Source: Anaeramoeba flamelloides
Taxonomy: Eukaryota; Metamonada; Anaeramoebidae
Length of the DNA: 64,000 nt
NCBI GenBank assembly: GCA_027625915.1
Contig: JANTQA010000047.1
Location: 20,646,001 to 20,710,000, forward strand
Direction of reading: 5' to 3'
Of this stretch, positions 36,476 through 48,748 are shown piece by piece (position 1 is the first letter of the stretch; the number at the start of each line of letters is the position of its first letter). The position numbers and the translations under genes were made by a program. The notes beneath the pieces were generated by a model. The model did no database searches. It saw only the letters and a program-made list of their open reading frames with translations, and was not told the DNA's origin.

Positions 36476-37094
36476 CCCAATGAAATTTTTTTTTCAAATT
36501 TTGTTGAGAATAATTTGGATTTGAGCATTCAAAAAAATAAATAAGTAAAAAAAAAAAGTCAACAACCGACTTTTTAATTCAAACACAACTCAGAAGTGAT
36601 TGGAAAAGGAAAGTTTTGGGGGATAAATAACAACCCCATTAACTAAATCAATACACTTAGCTTTTGAATACCCAACCAAACAAAATTAACCCAAAAAATT
36701 CAGTATCTAATAAGTCAGTTTAGATACACTACAAAGAAGAAAGCAAGGAATTCTTTATTTTTTCAAGAATACTATCAATATTTGTGAAGAGAAAATAACA
36801 AAGATGTTAAATTCAACCTAAAAATGGCTTTACCAAACTCAAAATTTTCCAAAAAAAAACTTAAATTTTTCAAGTTAGCAAGATCCCTTAGATCAAGTTT
36901 CTTTTAAGTCTATAAATATGTTACTACTTGGAAAAATAGCATTCACTAACCATAAAATTCGAATAATCCTTAAATAACACCATTGTGAATGTTTTTATAA
37001 GTAATCATTTTCATCCTAATATAAGAAAAAAAATAAAACAAAAAAAAAGTTAGTGTTTCAAAAATAATTAAAACCAGCAGAACATAAAATTGTA

Positions 37095-37462
37095 CAGCCA
37101 ATTTATTCAACCTGTGAATTTTTTCTTTCCTTTCGTAATATAACGTGAAACAAAAAAATTGTTTAAAACATTTTTTTCTTTCATCATGTTGTGACAAAAA
37201 TTGTTGAAAGCAATTTTTTTCTTTCAAGTTAAACTTCATAATGATTGAAAAATTCTCAAGTTGAATAGATTGGCTCTAATGGAGGTTTAGGTGCGTTTAA
37301 AAGCAAGAATTTTTATAGTGTTTCAGAACGAAACCTTACAAGTTGAAACGAAACAATTTTTGTCACAACAGGATGAAAGAAAAAAATGTTTTAAACAATT
37401 TTTTTGTTTCATGTTATATTACGAAAGGAAAGAAAAAATTCACAGGTTGAATAAATTGGCTG
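37095..37462. mobile_element. Long-armed MITE, family F (CAGCCAATTTATTC ends)
   Basis: 368 bp with TA on both sides (37093-37094, 37463-37464). The arms are near-perfect complements for about 110 bp (CAGCCAATTTATTCAACCTG ... GTGACAAAAATTGTT). The centre (about 37230-37345) contains a second, partial right end (GTTGAATAGATTGGCT), suggesting an internal rearrangement. The Lys/Phe-rich minus-strand frame at 36970-37239 is the arm read through. Confidence 0.85.
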
Positions 37463-37781
37463 TATGAGGATATTTGTTGAAATTTCACTGACAATTGTTG
37501 TTGATTGATCAAAATGGTAAGATACAATTAAACAATTGTATGTGATTTTCCAATTTAACAAACTCAATACAAACTTTCTATCAACCATTGAAAAAAAAAA
37601 GTTCGAGATCTAACGAAACAGATTAAGAAACTGCAAAAAAGGAAATGAAAACAAAACAAAAAAAGAGAAAAAATGTTATGGTTTTCAAAATCAAAATTGT
37701 TTACAAATTGAATGTAAAGTCTGTGGTATTCTTATTCTTTCAACTGTTTAATGGATATACAATTTTTTGGAATTTAGTTTA

Positions 37782-38396
37782 TTATATTTTTTTCATCTAC
37801 TACTGTTTTCAGATAATTTAATTTAGAAGAAAAATTGTTAAAATAATAATCAAATAAATGAATACAAAAGGCTAAATTGACAATATCTATTTTGTTACTT
37901 GTTTTTACTTACAAGAAAAAATATATATAATCGAAATTCAAAAATGGAATAAAAAGTGAAATAAAAATAGAATAGTTTCTATTGATTTTCGTTTTTTTAT
38001 TCTTTATTGGTGTGTTTAGTAACTTTGTTATTTTTAATTTATTACTTGATTAATTAATTATCAAAATTTTTTTTAATTTTTTTTTAATTGTTTATTTTTA
38101 TTTATTTTTTATTTTTTTGGGTAAGATTATGAAACTAAAAAGTAGTATTTACTGTGGTATCATACTACAAATTGTGTTTTGATTAAAATGAAATAAATAA
38201 ACTACATTTTAAAAGAAGTAACTCACCTAAAAAATATAAATAATATAAATATAAACTCTTTTTCAATCAAAGAGATTCCATGTTTATTGAAGAAATTTAA
38301 CACATTCAATGAGTTGTATCCCATATTCTTCTCAAAATAAATATTCTATTTTAAGATCATATCATTGTTTTTCATTTAAGTAAAAATTTTTTTTTC

Positions 38397-38427
<31 letters not shown>

Positions 38428-39329
38428 CAAAAAAAGAGAAAAAGAAAAAAAAACTTTTGAAACTTCAATTAACTTTAAGAAAATTGAATCTTTGTAGTTT
38501 CTTTTAAAATTCATTCATTCACAATTCAAAAAATCATATTGTTGACAATTTTAATTTTCAAAACAAATTTAGCAGATCAACGTTTAAATGAAAGTGAGCT
38601 AAAAATTATTTTTATATTTTTTTTTTTGAAATTTATGGTTTTTCCAGGGTTTTCTTTTATTAATATGAACATTAAATAAAAGTTGATTATTTCTCTTATT
38701 TTTAAACAATTGTATGGTTTGATCGATTCTTAAAAAAACTGGAATATTTCACTTTTGGATAGTTTTCTTTGAGTGAAATGGATTATATATATTATTTTTG
38801 ATTTAGAAACAAATTATTATTATTAGTATTTTAAATAATTCAATTTCGAATTATAGTTGGTTCCATTTTGAAAAACACAAAATTTAGAATTGCAATTAAA
38901 CACAAAAATTTCTAAAATTAAAGTGTACAATTCAGCTTTTTTCAAAGATAATTTGTTAAAAAAAAATAAAATTTAATTTTGAGCCTTTAATTTTGTTCAA
39001 AGTTGGAGTCCATAATATGAAACTGAATGTATTATAATAATATACGAACAGGATATTTCAAAAAAAAAAAAAAAAAAAAAAATACATTAAAATCTAGAAT
39101 GGGAAAAATGGTAATTTTTCAAATGAGTTTTACAAACATTTTATTTTCAAGCTTTCAACAATGAAAAAGGTGAATAAAAAGATTTTTTTATAATTAAAAA
39201 ATCTGATTTAAAAGGATATTTAATATCTCAATTTTCTAAAAGTTTATTTGTGGTTTTGAATAGTTTTTTCTACCTTTTTGTAAAAAAAAAAAATGAAATG
39301 AAAAAATGATACAATAAAAAAAATGATGT
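37782..39329. other. AT-rich non-coding stretch
   Basis: Includes a single family C-like end at about 38256-38285 (AAACTCTTTTTCAATCAAAG) and a poly(T) run at 38397-38420. No gene seen. Confidence 0.55.
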
Positions 39330-39331
39330 TA

Positions 39332-39527
39332 CAGTCAGTTTCACTTTTAAGGCACAAACTTTCAACGAAATTCAAGGCACAAAAAAATCTCAATTTAAGG
39401 CACAAAATTTGGAATTTTTTTTTTGCAATTTATTTTTACTAGAATTTGAATTTTGTGCTTTAATTTGAGATTTTTATTGTACCTTAAATTTCTTTGAAAG
39501 TTTGTGCCTTAAAAGTGAAACTGACTG
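39332..39527. mobile_element. Tc1/mariner-type MITE, family A copy 1
   Basis: Palindromic element with ends CAGTCAGTTTCACTTTTAAG and the complement, TA duplicated on both sides (39330-39331, 39528-39529). Arms pair over most of the 196 bp (GGCACAAACTTTCAACG, AAATTCAAGGCAC, TCAATTTAAGGCACAAAAT). Confidence 0.9.
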
Positions 39528-39529
39528 TA

Positions 39530-41080
39530 TAAAAAAAAAGAATAAAAAATATTTACTTCATTCGAAAAAAACAATTCTAAAATAGAAAATTGCAATTTAT
39601 TTTGATAAGAATTAAAGATAAAATCATTTCTTGAGAGAACTCTAAATTAAAGTAATGTTTTTAAATAATAAACCCATTTTTCAAAAATTGTCACTTATCT
39701 GAAATAATAAATTGAAATATAGATATATAGCTATAGTATTCAAGAACTATTTATATTAAAATATTCTCAATGATTCACTTTTTGATTATTAAAAAAATAT
39801 AAAAGCCTCTTATTTTGTCTTTTTTTTTTAAAAAAAAGAAGATAAAACCAAAAAATAAATAATCTAATAATAAAAAATTCATATCTAAAAATCATTATTC
39901 TTTTATAAATATCATCAGAAAAATAGAATTTCGAAATCTATTTTCTCATATTCACTTTAAAATCAAATAATATCAACAATAATTTTAAATTAAATTATAA
40001 AAGAATTCCAGTTTACAAAAAACAAACTTTAAACAGGAATTAAGGTACAAAATAATCCCAATCAAAGATAATTAAATTGGAATTTGTAAATAATAAATAA
40101 TTTAAAAAATTAAAAATAATGTCTCAATTTTAGATTTTTTATATCTCAAATTCATTGAAATAATATATCTAAAAAGTAGATATGGTTATTTTCACATATT
40201 TTATACTTCAATTGATATCATTAAAAAGAAAAACAATCATATTTTTTATCTCCAAAGTATTTATATTTGTTTTTTTTTGGGGTTTGACTTTAAATCGATT
40301 TCTTTCAATTAATTTTGGAAAATTAAACCACAAAAAAAAAAAAAAATTACTAATTACTTCAATGAATCATTATAGCAATGAGGAAATTTCTAATCATTAA
40401 ATAAAAAATGAGATTAATAAAATTAATTTTTAAAAAAATATATAGAAGAATAACACACATTATAACTTTACAAACAAAAGTTTAATAAACTATTCAAAAT
40501 TGTTTTTTATTAAAAAAAATGTATTTGTTAAATGATTTGAGCAAGGGTAATGCTTTTAAATATAAATATAAAGATTTTGAAAGGATATATTATTAAATGA
40601 TTTTATAAAAAGAATTCTTCCACAAAATAATTTATAAAGTCATAATAATAAATTCAAAAAAAAAAATGACAAAGTTGAGAAAATACATTTTTTTTATTGA
40701 AAATATTCTAATGGGAAGACAAAAAAAATTCATGATTAAAAAAATTCATTTATCAGTTACAAAAAAGAGAAATAACAAGTTACTGGTATATAGTTATTTG
40801 AATACTTAATTGTTAAATTTTCAAATTAAAATAGTTTATCTGTTTCGATAAATTAATTAATTTGAATTTTGTACTTTTTATCCAAAATCTCATAATAGAT
40901 ATTTATTACATAAAGTATCAATATAAATTAAAAAAGGAATCATTATTAATAATTCCCTTATTATTTTTTCTATCAACACTTGTATAAGTTTAAATTTGAA
41001 ATTTTGTAAAAAATTGAATTTTTACAATTTAGGGGAAAATAAAGAGTTCCATACATATACATAGATATATATATATATAT
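39530..41080. other. AT-rich non-coding stretch
   Basis: A family E left end lies at 39668-39720. Otherwise long A/T words. The frames at 40182-40400 and nearby look like chance. No gene seen. Confidence 0.5.
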
Positions 41081-41774
41081 AAACTCTGTTTCAGTCAAAG
41101 GGGTCCAAATTATTTTTCAAATATCAATTATTTTATATAATTGACCTTTGAAGAACAAATAAGAAATAAAGAGAATAATACACCTCAAAGAAATGTTGAT
41201 ACATGTCTAAAAGAAAATTAATTAATCAATAGATTTTCTTAAAAATTGAAAAACTCAAATTCTTAGTGCCCTATTGAGAAAAACAACGATGTTCGTTTTG
41301 AACTTCTACTGGTATTTGAATAATTAATATGAAACATTTTTCACAACATTTTCCATACTTTTCTTTTAGAAATTAAGCCCCCAAACGAAGTTTGTTGGTA
41401 TTTGTGGTCTCTATTTGAAAAAGGAAATGAAAATAAAGTGAAAATTTTTCAAATTTATTAAACAAATATCAGTCGGATCAAAGATCGAATTGAATTGCAA
41501 TAGAAATCAATAGATTTCTCAACAATCTTTATATGGTTTCAATAGGCATTAGAATAACACGTTTTTACCAAGTGACTATTGATCTTGTTATAAAAAATTT
41601 TTTGCAACTGAAATACGTTTTAAAAAAAAAATCGAAAAAAAAAAACAAAATTTGAAAAAATGATTTCAATTTTGAAAATTTCCAAAATAAAATTTTTCTT
41701 CTAATATCTATGCAAAGCCTTTAAATACATGTATTATACCATTACAACTGGGCACCTTTGACTGAAAAATAGTT
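41081..41774 (+). mobile_element. Family C inverted-repeat element, copy 4
   Basis: About 694 bp inserted inside a (TA)n tract. Left end AAACTCTGTTTCAGTCAAAG; right end GGGCACCTTTGACTGAAAAA and TAGTTTA. It aligns to copy 1 throughout and gives the uninterrupted version of the site into which family D inserted in copy 3. Confidence 0.8.
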
Positions 41775-41809
41775 TATATATATATATATATATATCTAAA
41801 TTTTGATAT

Positions 41810-41989
41810 CGTCAGTTCAAAACTTAAGATAAAAACTTTCAATCAAATTCCAAGGTACATTAAAATCTCTAATTAAGGCACATTTATAGTAAATTTTTTT
41901 TTTAATATTTGTATTTTGTACTTAGTTTTGAGAGTTATTTTTTGCCACAAATTCCTTTGAAAGTTTGTTTCTTGATAATTGAACTGATT
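41810..41989. mobile_element. Family A MITE, decayed copy
   Basis: Termini GTCAGTTCAAAACTTAAG and TTGATAATTGAACTGA with internal AATTAAGGCACA and AGTTTGTTTCTTG blocks. Much eroded. Confidence 0.5.
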
Positions 41990-43670
41990 CTAATTACAAA
42001 TAAAATTACAACAAGTATGTTTTTTTTTCTTGTTATAATTTTTAGCTATAAATAGAAGTCAATTAGAACTCTACAAACTGATTTTAAAATCATCTTTTTT
42101 CGATTTATTTATTATGATTTTTGTCAATTATTTTTTTCATTTAAGAAGACAATAAAAGGATCAATCCTCTACATCAACAGGACAAAATTTTAAAATATGT
42201 CATTGAGTATATTCTCTACTTACTAATTTAGTATATTTCAAGTGTAAAAAAATTCTGATTAACTAAAAAACTCAAAAAAGAATATTTTTTTTTTGAGATC
42301 AATTGTTTTTTTCATTTATTCCCAAAAAGAAAACATTTAAATTCATTTTATTTCCCAGATTATAAAAAATTTAAAACATTTTTATAGTCATTTCCATTAT
42401 TGTTGCACAATAACATGTCTTTGTTTCCAGAAATATTAATCTAAAAGATTTTGTTTACTCTTTTGGGATAATTCTTCTAGTTAACCAAAAAAAAAAAAAA
42501 AAATTGATTTATTCAACCAATTAAAAAAAATAATTTTATTGATTTAAGAAGAATAGTTATAATCATTAAATTTAGCAAGTCGTTTTAAAATTAAACCTTG
42601 AAATTTTGTTTTTGATTATTAGATAAAATTAGATTTTTGAAAATAGAATTTTCTATATGATATTTGGGGAATTAGTTAATTTATACTCAAAATTCAAAAT
42701 CAATTTTTTTTTATTCCAAAAATGATTTAAATTGTATTACGGATTCTTATGGATAATATCAAACAATTTCTTTAAAAATTTTTTTTTTATTTTTTGATAA
42801 ACAAAAAAACTTTTTAAAACCTTAAATATAAAAAAAATCCTTAATTAATCTAAATTTCATTGGAAAACTGTTGTTCAACTTATATCAAATATTTATTTAT
42901 TAAATCAACTATACTTCAATAAGTTTTATTTGTTGGGATTTGTATTGGAATGTTCATTATTAAAAATAATAACAATTTAAACAAATTTTCAATCAAAATG
43001 AAAACTTTCCAACATAAAACGAAAAATATTTTTTTTCCCATTTACAAGAATTAACTTTAATTGTTAATTAGAAACATTAAGTTACTATTTTTTTGCGTTT
43101 TATATTGGAAATATGTAAATTTTGGATTTCAATAAAGATACTCAAATTAATAAATTTTTTAAATGGGGTCAACTCATCTATTTCAGAAGTCCCTACACAA
43201 AATACAAAAAAATTAATTTTTTTCAATATCTTGACAAGATTTAATTTTATTTTTAAAAAATAGTAATCCCGTAAATCAATTTTTTTTATAATCTTAATCA
43301 ATTATTGTATCAAAATTTCAAAAAATAAATCTCATTTTATTATAAATGTACTCTTCATATCTCCTCACATTACAAGGTTAATTTTTCTTGCATAATAAAA
43401 ATGATTGTTAATCAAAACGAATCCAACTTTCCAACTATTTTATATTTTCTTACATAATATATTAATAAAATGAAAATTTAAGCTTCAACTTTAATGAATG
43501 ATTAAAAAAGGAGGAAATAAGTTACTTAATTGACAAATTAAAAAGGGTAAAAAAAAAGAAAAAAATGAATTACTTGATTATTTTTAGAAATTTATTATGA
43601 TAGATTTTTTTTAAACAATTATTTGAAATAAATAAATTCTAATCCCTAAATATCACAAATTATATCGGTA
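41990..43670. other. AT-rich non-coding stretch
   Basis: Nothing beyond homopolymers recognised. The Lys/Ile-rich minus-strand frame at 43077-43301 (74 codons) has no recognisable motif. Confidence 0.5.
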
Positions 43671-43800
43671 TGAAGCCCCCTTCAGGGGGTTTGGGTGTGT
43701 TGGTAATAAAGCACCTTTTAGGGTACGTAAATATATGTGGGTATTTTTTTATAATTTTTTTAAAGAAAGGGAAAATTAGGTACGTAAGTAATTCAGATTT
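43671..43800 (+). repeat. GC-rich-headed repeat J, copy 1
   Basis: Starts with the hairpin GCCCCCTTCAGGGGG at about 43675 and then GGTAATAAAGCACC, a T-rich middle and TACGTAAGTAATTCAGAT. It matches copy 2 at 47937-48070 along about 130 bp. It is the most GC-rich short word in the region. It might be a SINE head or a structured RNA; no tRNA-like boxes recognised. Confidence 0.65.
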
Positions 43801-43998
43801 GATTCCTAAAATGCTTAAATTTGAAAAAATATATTTTAATCATCTAAATTTCGATTTTTTTCTATTTAAATAAATTTAAAATTCTATCTCACAGAAAAGA
43901 TAAAATTTGTCAATAACTTTATCACTAAAAAATAAACTATTCCTCTCGACTGAAAAGTAACATAAAAATAAAAAAATAAAACGTTCTACCTTCATTAG

Positions 43999-44001
<3 letters not shown>

Positions 44002-44054
<53 letters not shown>

Positions 44055-44068
44055 ATGTGTGTGTGTAT
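44002..44068. repeat. (TA)n(GT)n microsatellite
   Basis: A pure TA run grades into a GT run with one interruption. Confidence 0.95.
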
Positions 44069-44186
44069 TAAGGGTATGTTACTTTATTGATTTCTATATC
44101 TACATTATCTATTTTATTTTTTTTGTCATAATATAAAGTCTTGTTATAAATATATTTTATAGTAAGATATTAGAATTTTACAGATA

Positions 44187-44384
44187 CAGTCAGTTCTGCT
44201 TTTAAGTTGAACAGTTGAACGAAATTTATAACATAGAAAAGATCTCAAATTAAGGCATAAAATTCGTATTCAAGTCAAATAATTTATCAATCAAAAAATT
44301 CCAAAGTATGTGCTTAAATTTGAGATATTTTTGTACTTTAAAATTTCATTCAAAGTTATTATTTTAAAAGTGGAACTGGGTTTA
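44187..44384. mobile_element. Family A MITE, decayed copy
   Basis: Left end CAGTCAGTTCTGCTTTTAAG preceded by TA; the right end TTTTAAAAGTGGAACTGGGT is altered. The central TCAAATTAAGGCATAAAAT block is recognisable. Confidence 0.65.
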
Positions 44385-46429
44385 TAATAAATATTTCTAT
44401 CATACTTGTTAATAAATATGATAAAGATAATATCGAAATGGAATTAATAAACTATTTTCCAGTCAAATAATACCATTTATACTTTGTGAATCATACGTTT
44501 TCAATGATTTGAATAGGATGTTTGATAAAAAAATCAATTTTGAAAGATTCAAAATCGAAATCTATTTTTTTTTTCTAATTTTTTTTAAATAAATTATTTT
44601 GTTACATTATTATTTTTGAAAAAAAATTTTTTTTTATTACAAGATCTACTGTCACTTGTTTAAAAGGTGTATATAATGTTATTGTAAGGGTGGAAATTAT
44701 TTTAGATAAATAATATTGATTTCTTGTGGAATTTTCTTGTTTTTTTTCAATTATAGATCAAAGTGAACATTGTTATTTTTTTTTTTTTCAAAAAATGTAA
44801 ACTAAAGATTTGAGTTTTTTCATTTTTTTTTTTTTTTTTGAAAAATATTTTACTTCGTTTTGATTAATATTTTATCAATTATGCTTCTGTGTATATTATT
44901 CTAATCATTTCTTGTCTATTTTCCAATAGTAAATTAAGTAGAATAAAATTGATATATGAAATTTAAAATTATTATTCGTTTTTTGAGTAGTATTTGGCCA
45001 AATAAAATATATCTTTATTCAATTAGAAGAGGTAGATTATACAGGCCTGATAATTATATATATATATATATATATCCATAAAATATTGAAAGTGATAAAT
45101 AAGTTAACAAAAATATATCAAAATATATAAGTTTTTTATTTTTTAATTAATTAAATTAGAAATAAGATAAAATATGATAAATATTGATTAAAAAATATTG
45201 ATTTGAAATAATAATTTCTCAAATTATCAGGTAATGTTTTATAAAATGAATAATTTTTTGTTTTATTAATGTTGATGAATTGACTTTATTGGAATTTTAG
45301 ATCTGTAATTTTATTTTTGGATCTTCTGTTTCGAAAGTTGTTTGATTATTCATAAAAAATAAGTAGTAAAACTATTTTTATAGATTGTAAATAAAATTTA
45401 ATTTAAAAAGTAATTTAGAATATTTTGATTTATATAAATATTTTTTGAAAAAAGAATTCGATTGGTTTTTTGAAGATAATTGAGAGAAGAAAATGAGAGT
45501 TGAAAATTAAAGATCTTGATAATTACATTTTTTTTTATTAAAAATTAAAAAGAAAGAAAGAATGTAAAGAAAAAGATAGTTGATAATTAATAACATTCTA
45601 AGAATTACAGAAATTACAAAAAACTTGAAGATATATTGTAATCAAAAGAAGAAATCAATTAATTCCAAACAAAAAAAAATCATCATTTATGTATTACCCA
45701 GTCAAATCAATAAAGACAATTGAAGATCTCCTTTGATACTATGATCCCATGAAGTATAGTTATCAAAATAATGTGTGCCTAATATCCTATAATCCAGATT
45801 TCAAAATAAAATCAGTGTTTTTTTCTTCTTGTAACAATTGAACATCTAATTCACTATCTAATAGTATAAAGGGGTCCCAATTAATTTTGAAAGTAAAACC
45901 CCTTGATGTTTTAGGTAAATTTTAAATTAGGAATGAAATTTGTGTAATTTTTTTTAATAATTTTCTCAGTATTTTTGAAATTTTTTATTTTTTTGATGAA
46001 TATAAAATTTCTATTTAATTTATTTTATTTTTTTGAGAAAACTATTTCAATTTGATCCTTTATTTTGCTAATTTCTTTTTTTAAATAACAGAACTTTAAG
46101 AAACCAACACCATATTTACTAATTGGTTTATTGTCAGTTTCTTCTTATCGGTTAATGTTTAGGTCTTCTATAACAAAAAAAAAAACAAAAAACACTTTTT
46201 ATTTTGGTATTGAACTTTTCAGCTCACATTATTTTGACAACAGTAAATCTTGAAATTGAAATTAGGAATGAAATTTTTTCAAAATTTTTCATAATTTTCC
46301 CTATTTTTTGTTGATTTTTTGTTATTTTTTTGATAATAAAAAATTTCAAAAAAAGTTAATTCATTTTTTTGATCTTAATTAAATGTTCAATTTTTCTCTC
46401 TCTTTTTTTTTAATTTCTTCTTTTTTTTT

Positions 46430-46463
<34 letters not shown>

Positions 46464-46479
46464 AGAGAATTTTTGATTC
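44385..46479. other. AT-rich non-coding stretch
   Basis: Holds a family C-like end near 44447-44475, (TA)n at 45054-45075, and two diverged direct copies of an ATTAGGAATGAAATTT block near 45925 and 46261. No gene seen. Confidence 0.5.
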
Positions 46480-46803
46480 TTAAAGTATATACTTTGAAAT
46501 AAAATTTTCTCTTTTAATAATATACCCTTTAAGTTGGATTAGAACTTTTGAAATTATTTTTGAGAATTTTTCAGACTATTTTAAATAAAAAAAGTTATTA
46601 TATCTAAAATTTCTGCAAATAATTTCTATTTTGATATCTTGCTCCGTCTTATGTGGTTGATTGATTTGATCTTAAAAATATTTTGATTTTTTGATATCCT
46701 TGATTTGGGTTCAGTATATTTTAGATTAAGTTTTGGAAGTATTGGTTAATTTTATTATATTTTATTTTTTTACCCTGTTTTAATTTAGAGAAAAATTTAA
46801 ATT
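46480..46803 (+). repeat. Direct repeat upstream of twin hairpin (pair with 52200-52525)
   Basis: About 320 bp, well matched to 52200-52525 (AAGTTGGATTAGAACTT, TATGTGGTTGATTGATTTGA, TTTGATATC). In both places the match runs directly into the twin-hairpin module. G exceeds C here on the + strand, opposite to the tract on the other side of the hairpins. Confidence 0.75.
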
Positions 46804-46848
46804 CATTTCTACTTTAGTAGAAATGATAGGCCATCTTTAGATGGCCTG
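46804..46848. other. Twin-hairpin module, copy 1
   Basis: Two adjacent hairpins of equal geometry: CATTTCTAC-TTTA-GTAGAAATG and AGGCCATC-TTTA-GATGGCCT, separated by about two bases. The same module occurs at 48703, 52526 and 59704. The stems are far more GC-rich than their surroundings, so the pairing is not a by-product of AT richness. It could be a transposon terminus (as in Helitron-like elements, which end with a hairpin), a replication or processing signal, or a structured RNA end. Confidence 0.85.
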
Positions 46849-46852
46849 GTGA

Positions 46853-47520
46853 AAATCACAATAACATCTCACAAATGACTTAATAACAGCCTATAAATAA
46901 TCAATATTTCAAACAATAACAACATATAACCATCAATCAATTAATTTCAACAACATAACAAAACACAAATCATTATAATAAACCAAAAAACACAAAATAT
47001 CATACTAAACAAAACTTAATTAAATAATACTAAATAAATAACTATTCTTAACAATATAATCAAATTAACTAAATTAACAAACAATGCTTAAATACACAAA
47101 TTTAATCAATATCAATCAATAAATAACAAAAAAGTAAGCAAATACAAATCAAAACACACATCTTTCAAACTCAAAATATTATCATTACCAAAGTAATAAA
47201 TAAATACCATTAAACAATAACATCAATATTTACACCAATCTGTTAAAAGATAACATAAACTAAAATACAAAAAATTATATATTAAATTAATCATATCATC
47301 TCAAAAAATCAAACAAATACACATTATTCATAAACAACAAAACTTGCAAACAAAACAATAACCCAAACAAACCTACTGAACTAATGATTAAATTTATTAA
47401 ATTATATGAACTTACAAAAATAATTAGATATTAATCAAAACATCAAACACCATCAACTAATTATAAAATATAAATCTATTTAACAAAACAAATAATAATC
47501 ATCTATCAACCATCTAAAAA
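46853..47520. other. G-depleted tract adjoining twin hairpin 1
   Basis: By hand count about 13 G in 660 bases (about 2%) on the + strand, while C is roughly 15-20%. Reads like A, C, T words only (ATAACAACATATAACC...). No frame is convincing. The skew begins at the hairpins and stops near a (TA)n tract at about 47527. Confidence 0.9.
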
Positions 47521-47564
47521 AATTCAGATATATATATATATATATATAAATTAATATATATATA

Positions 47565-47761
47565 CAGTCAGTTTCACTTTTAAGGCACAAACTATCAACG
47601 AAATTTAAGGCACAAAAATAATCTCAAATTAAAGCACAAAAAATAAAATCCTAGTAAAAATAATTTGTAAAAAAAAATTACCAACTTTTTTGCCTTAATT
47701 TGAGATTTTTTTTTACTAAAAATACTGTTGAAAGTTTGTACCTTAAAAATGAAACTGACTG
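47565..47761. mobile_element. Tc1/mariner-type MITE, family A copy 2
   Basis: CAGTCAGTTTCACTTTTAAG ends, TA on both sides (47563-47564, 47762-47763), inserted beside a (TA)n tract. The right arm carries a few changes (TACTAAAAATACTG). Confidence 0.9.
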
Positions 47762-47936
47762 TAATTTGATTTGGAATTTATTTTGTATAACTGAATTAAT
47801 TATTAAAGTTTGTAATTTACATCTGAGAAGTCGAATGTTTTATTAGATTTGAAAATTTTTTTTAAAACCCACCAATTCTTATTTCGAATCAATTGATTTT
47901 CAATCATCGAATATCATTAAGTAGGGTATAGGAGAA

Positions 47937-48080
47937 AAAGCCCCCTTCAAGGGGTTTGGGGGTTTAGGTAATAAAGCACCTATTAGGTTAGGTGCATAAT
48001 TATATATTTTTATTTTAATTTTTTTTTGTAAAAGAAAGCTTTGTTTTGGGTAGGTAAAGAATTCAGATATCATTACTTAA
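47937..48080 (+). repeat. GC-rich-headed repeat J, copy 2
   Basis: Begins GCCCCCTTCAAGGGG (split hairpin CCCCTTCAAGGGG), then GGTAATAAAGCACCTA...TAGGTGC, a second 7-bp hairpin that is eroded in copy 1. Followed by the same T-rich middle and GTAAAGAATTCAGAT end. A GT-rich microsatellite follows at about 48103-48124. Confidence 0.65.
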
Positions 48081-48140
48081 CAAGATTCTAATATATAAAT
48101 ATGTGTGTGTTTGTGTGTGTGTGTCAACAAAATATAAGTA

Positions 48141-48480
48141 AGTTGGACACAATTTAAAACTATTGAAAGATAATAATTACTTTATTTTACCTACAATTTA
48201 AAAATAATTTTGTTTTTCCAAAATATGAAAATTTATTTTTTGTATTTATTATTGTTTTTGATTATATTTCCCTTTTAACTATACAAGTAAAATGTTTCTT
48301 TCGATCTGGAAATTTTTTTTCGATTTAACGATAGAAGATTAATGTAGAATTTGTTGAATAGAAAAATCTATATACAATCAGTTGAGGGTATCTTATCATT
48401 TGATCGATCAACAATTGTTGGAGGAATTTCAACACATTTACCCAATACAATTTCTTTTTTTTCATTTCATTTTGATCACA
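48141..48480 (+). mobile_element. Family D element fragment
   Basis: Left part TTGGACACAATTTAAAACTA and the block ATCTTATCATTTGATCGATC then AACAATTG match 31958-32493. Ends are not clear. Confidence 0.55.
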
Positions 48481-48702
48481 CCAATTTTCATTTTTTTGAA
48501 AATTTATAGCTTTTTCAGATCTTTACTTTTTCTTAATTATCAACCCTAATCATGAAATTTATTTTTTTCGATCATTTATAAATTATTTCAAGTCAGTTCA
48601 TTAATTCACAAAAAAATTTTCAATTTTAGGATCTTTTAACATTGAATGAGAATTTGTAAATTTTTATTATTTGATTTTAATTGTAAATATATATAATAAT
48701 CT

Positions 48703-48747
48703 CATTTCTACGAAAGTAGAAATGAAAGGCAATCTTTAGATGGCCTT
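48703..48747. other. Twin-hairpin module, copy 2
   Basis: First stem CATTTCTAC/GTAGAAATG is intact but its loop is GAAA instead of TTTA. The second stem AAGGCAATC/GATGGCCTT has one mismatch and an added end pair. Loop change with stem retention is the pattern expected if the fold matters. Confidence 0.8.
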
Positions 48748-48748
48748 C

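Larger units (their letters stand above)
36061..37781 (-). mobile_element. Family D element, long copy (1.7 kb), with nested family F MITE
   Basis: Left end TAAACATTATTCCAAAAATT then TGGAAACACCC; right end AATTTTTTGGAATTTAGTTTA (as TTTTTTGG, AATTTAGTTTA). Internal blocks match the short copies in reverse, including ATTTCAACA... and the GATAAGATACC-type block at about 37500-37630. The middle (36120-37090) is absent from the short copies and could be remains of a longer parent, but no transposase motif is visible. Contains a small hairpin at 36390-36475 and MITE F. Confidence 0.65.

Noticed and set aside
40010-40150. Another family A MITE
   Set aside because: Only scattered words (ACAAACTTTAAACAGGAATT, AAGGTACAAAATAATC) resemble the family and the termini are missing.
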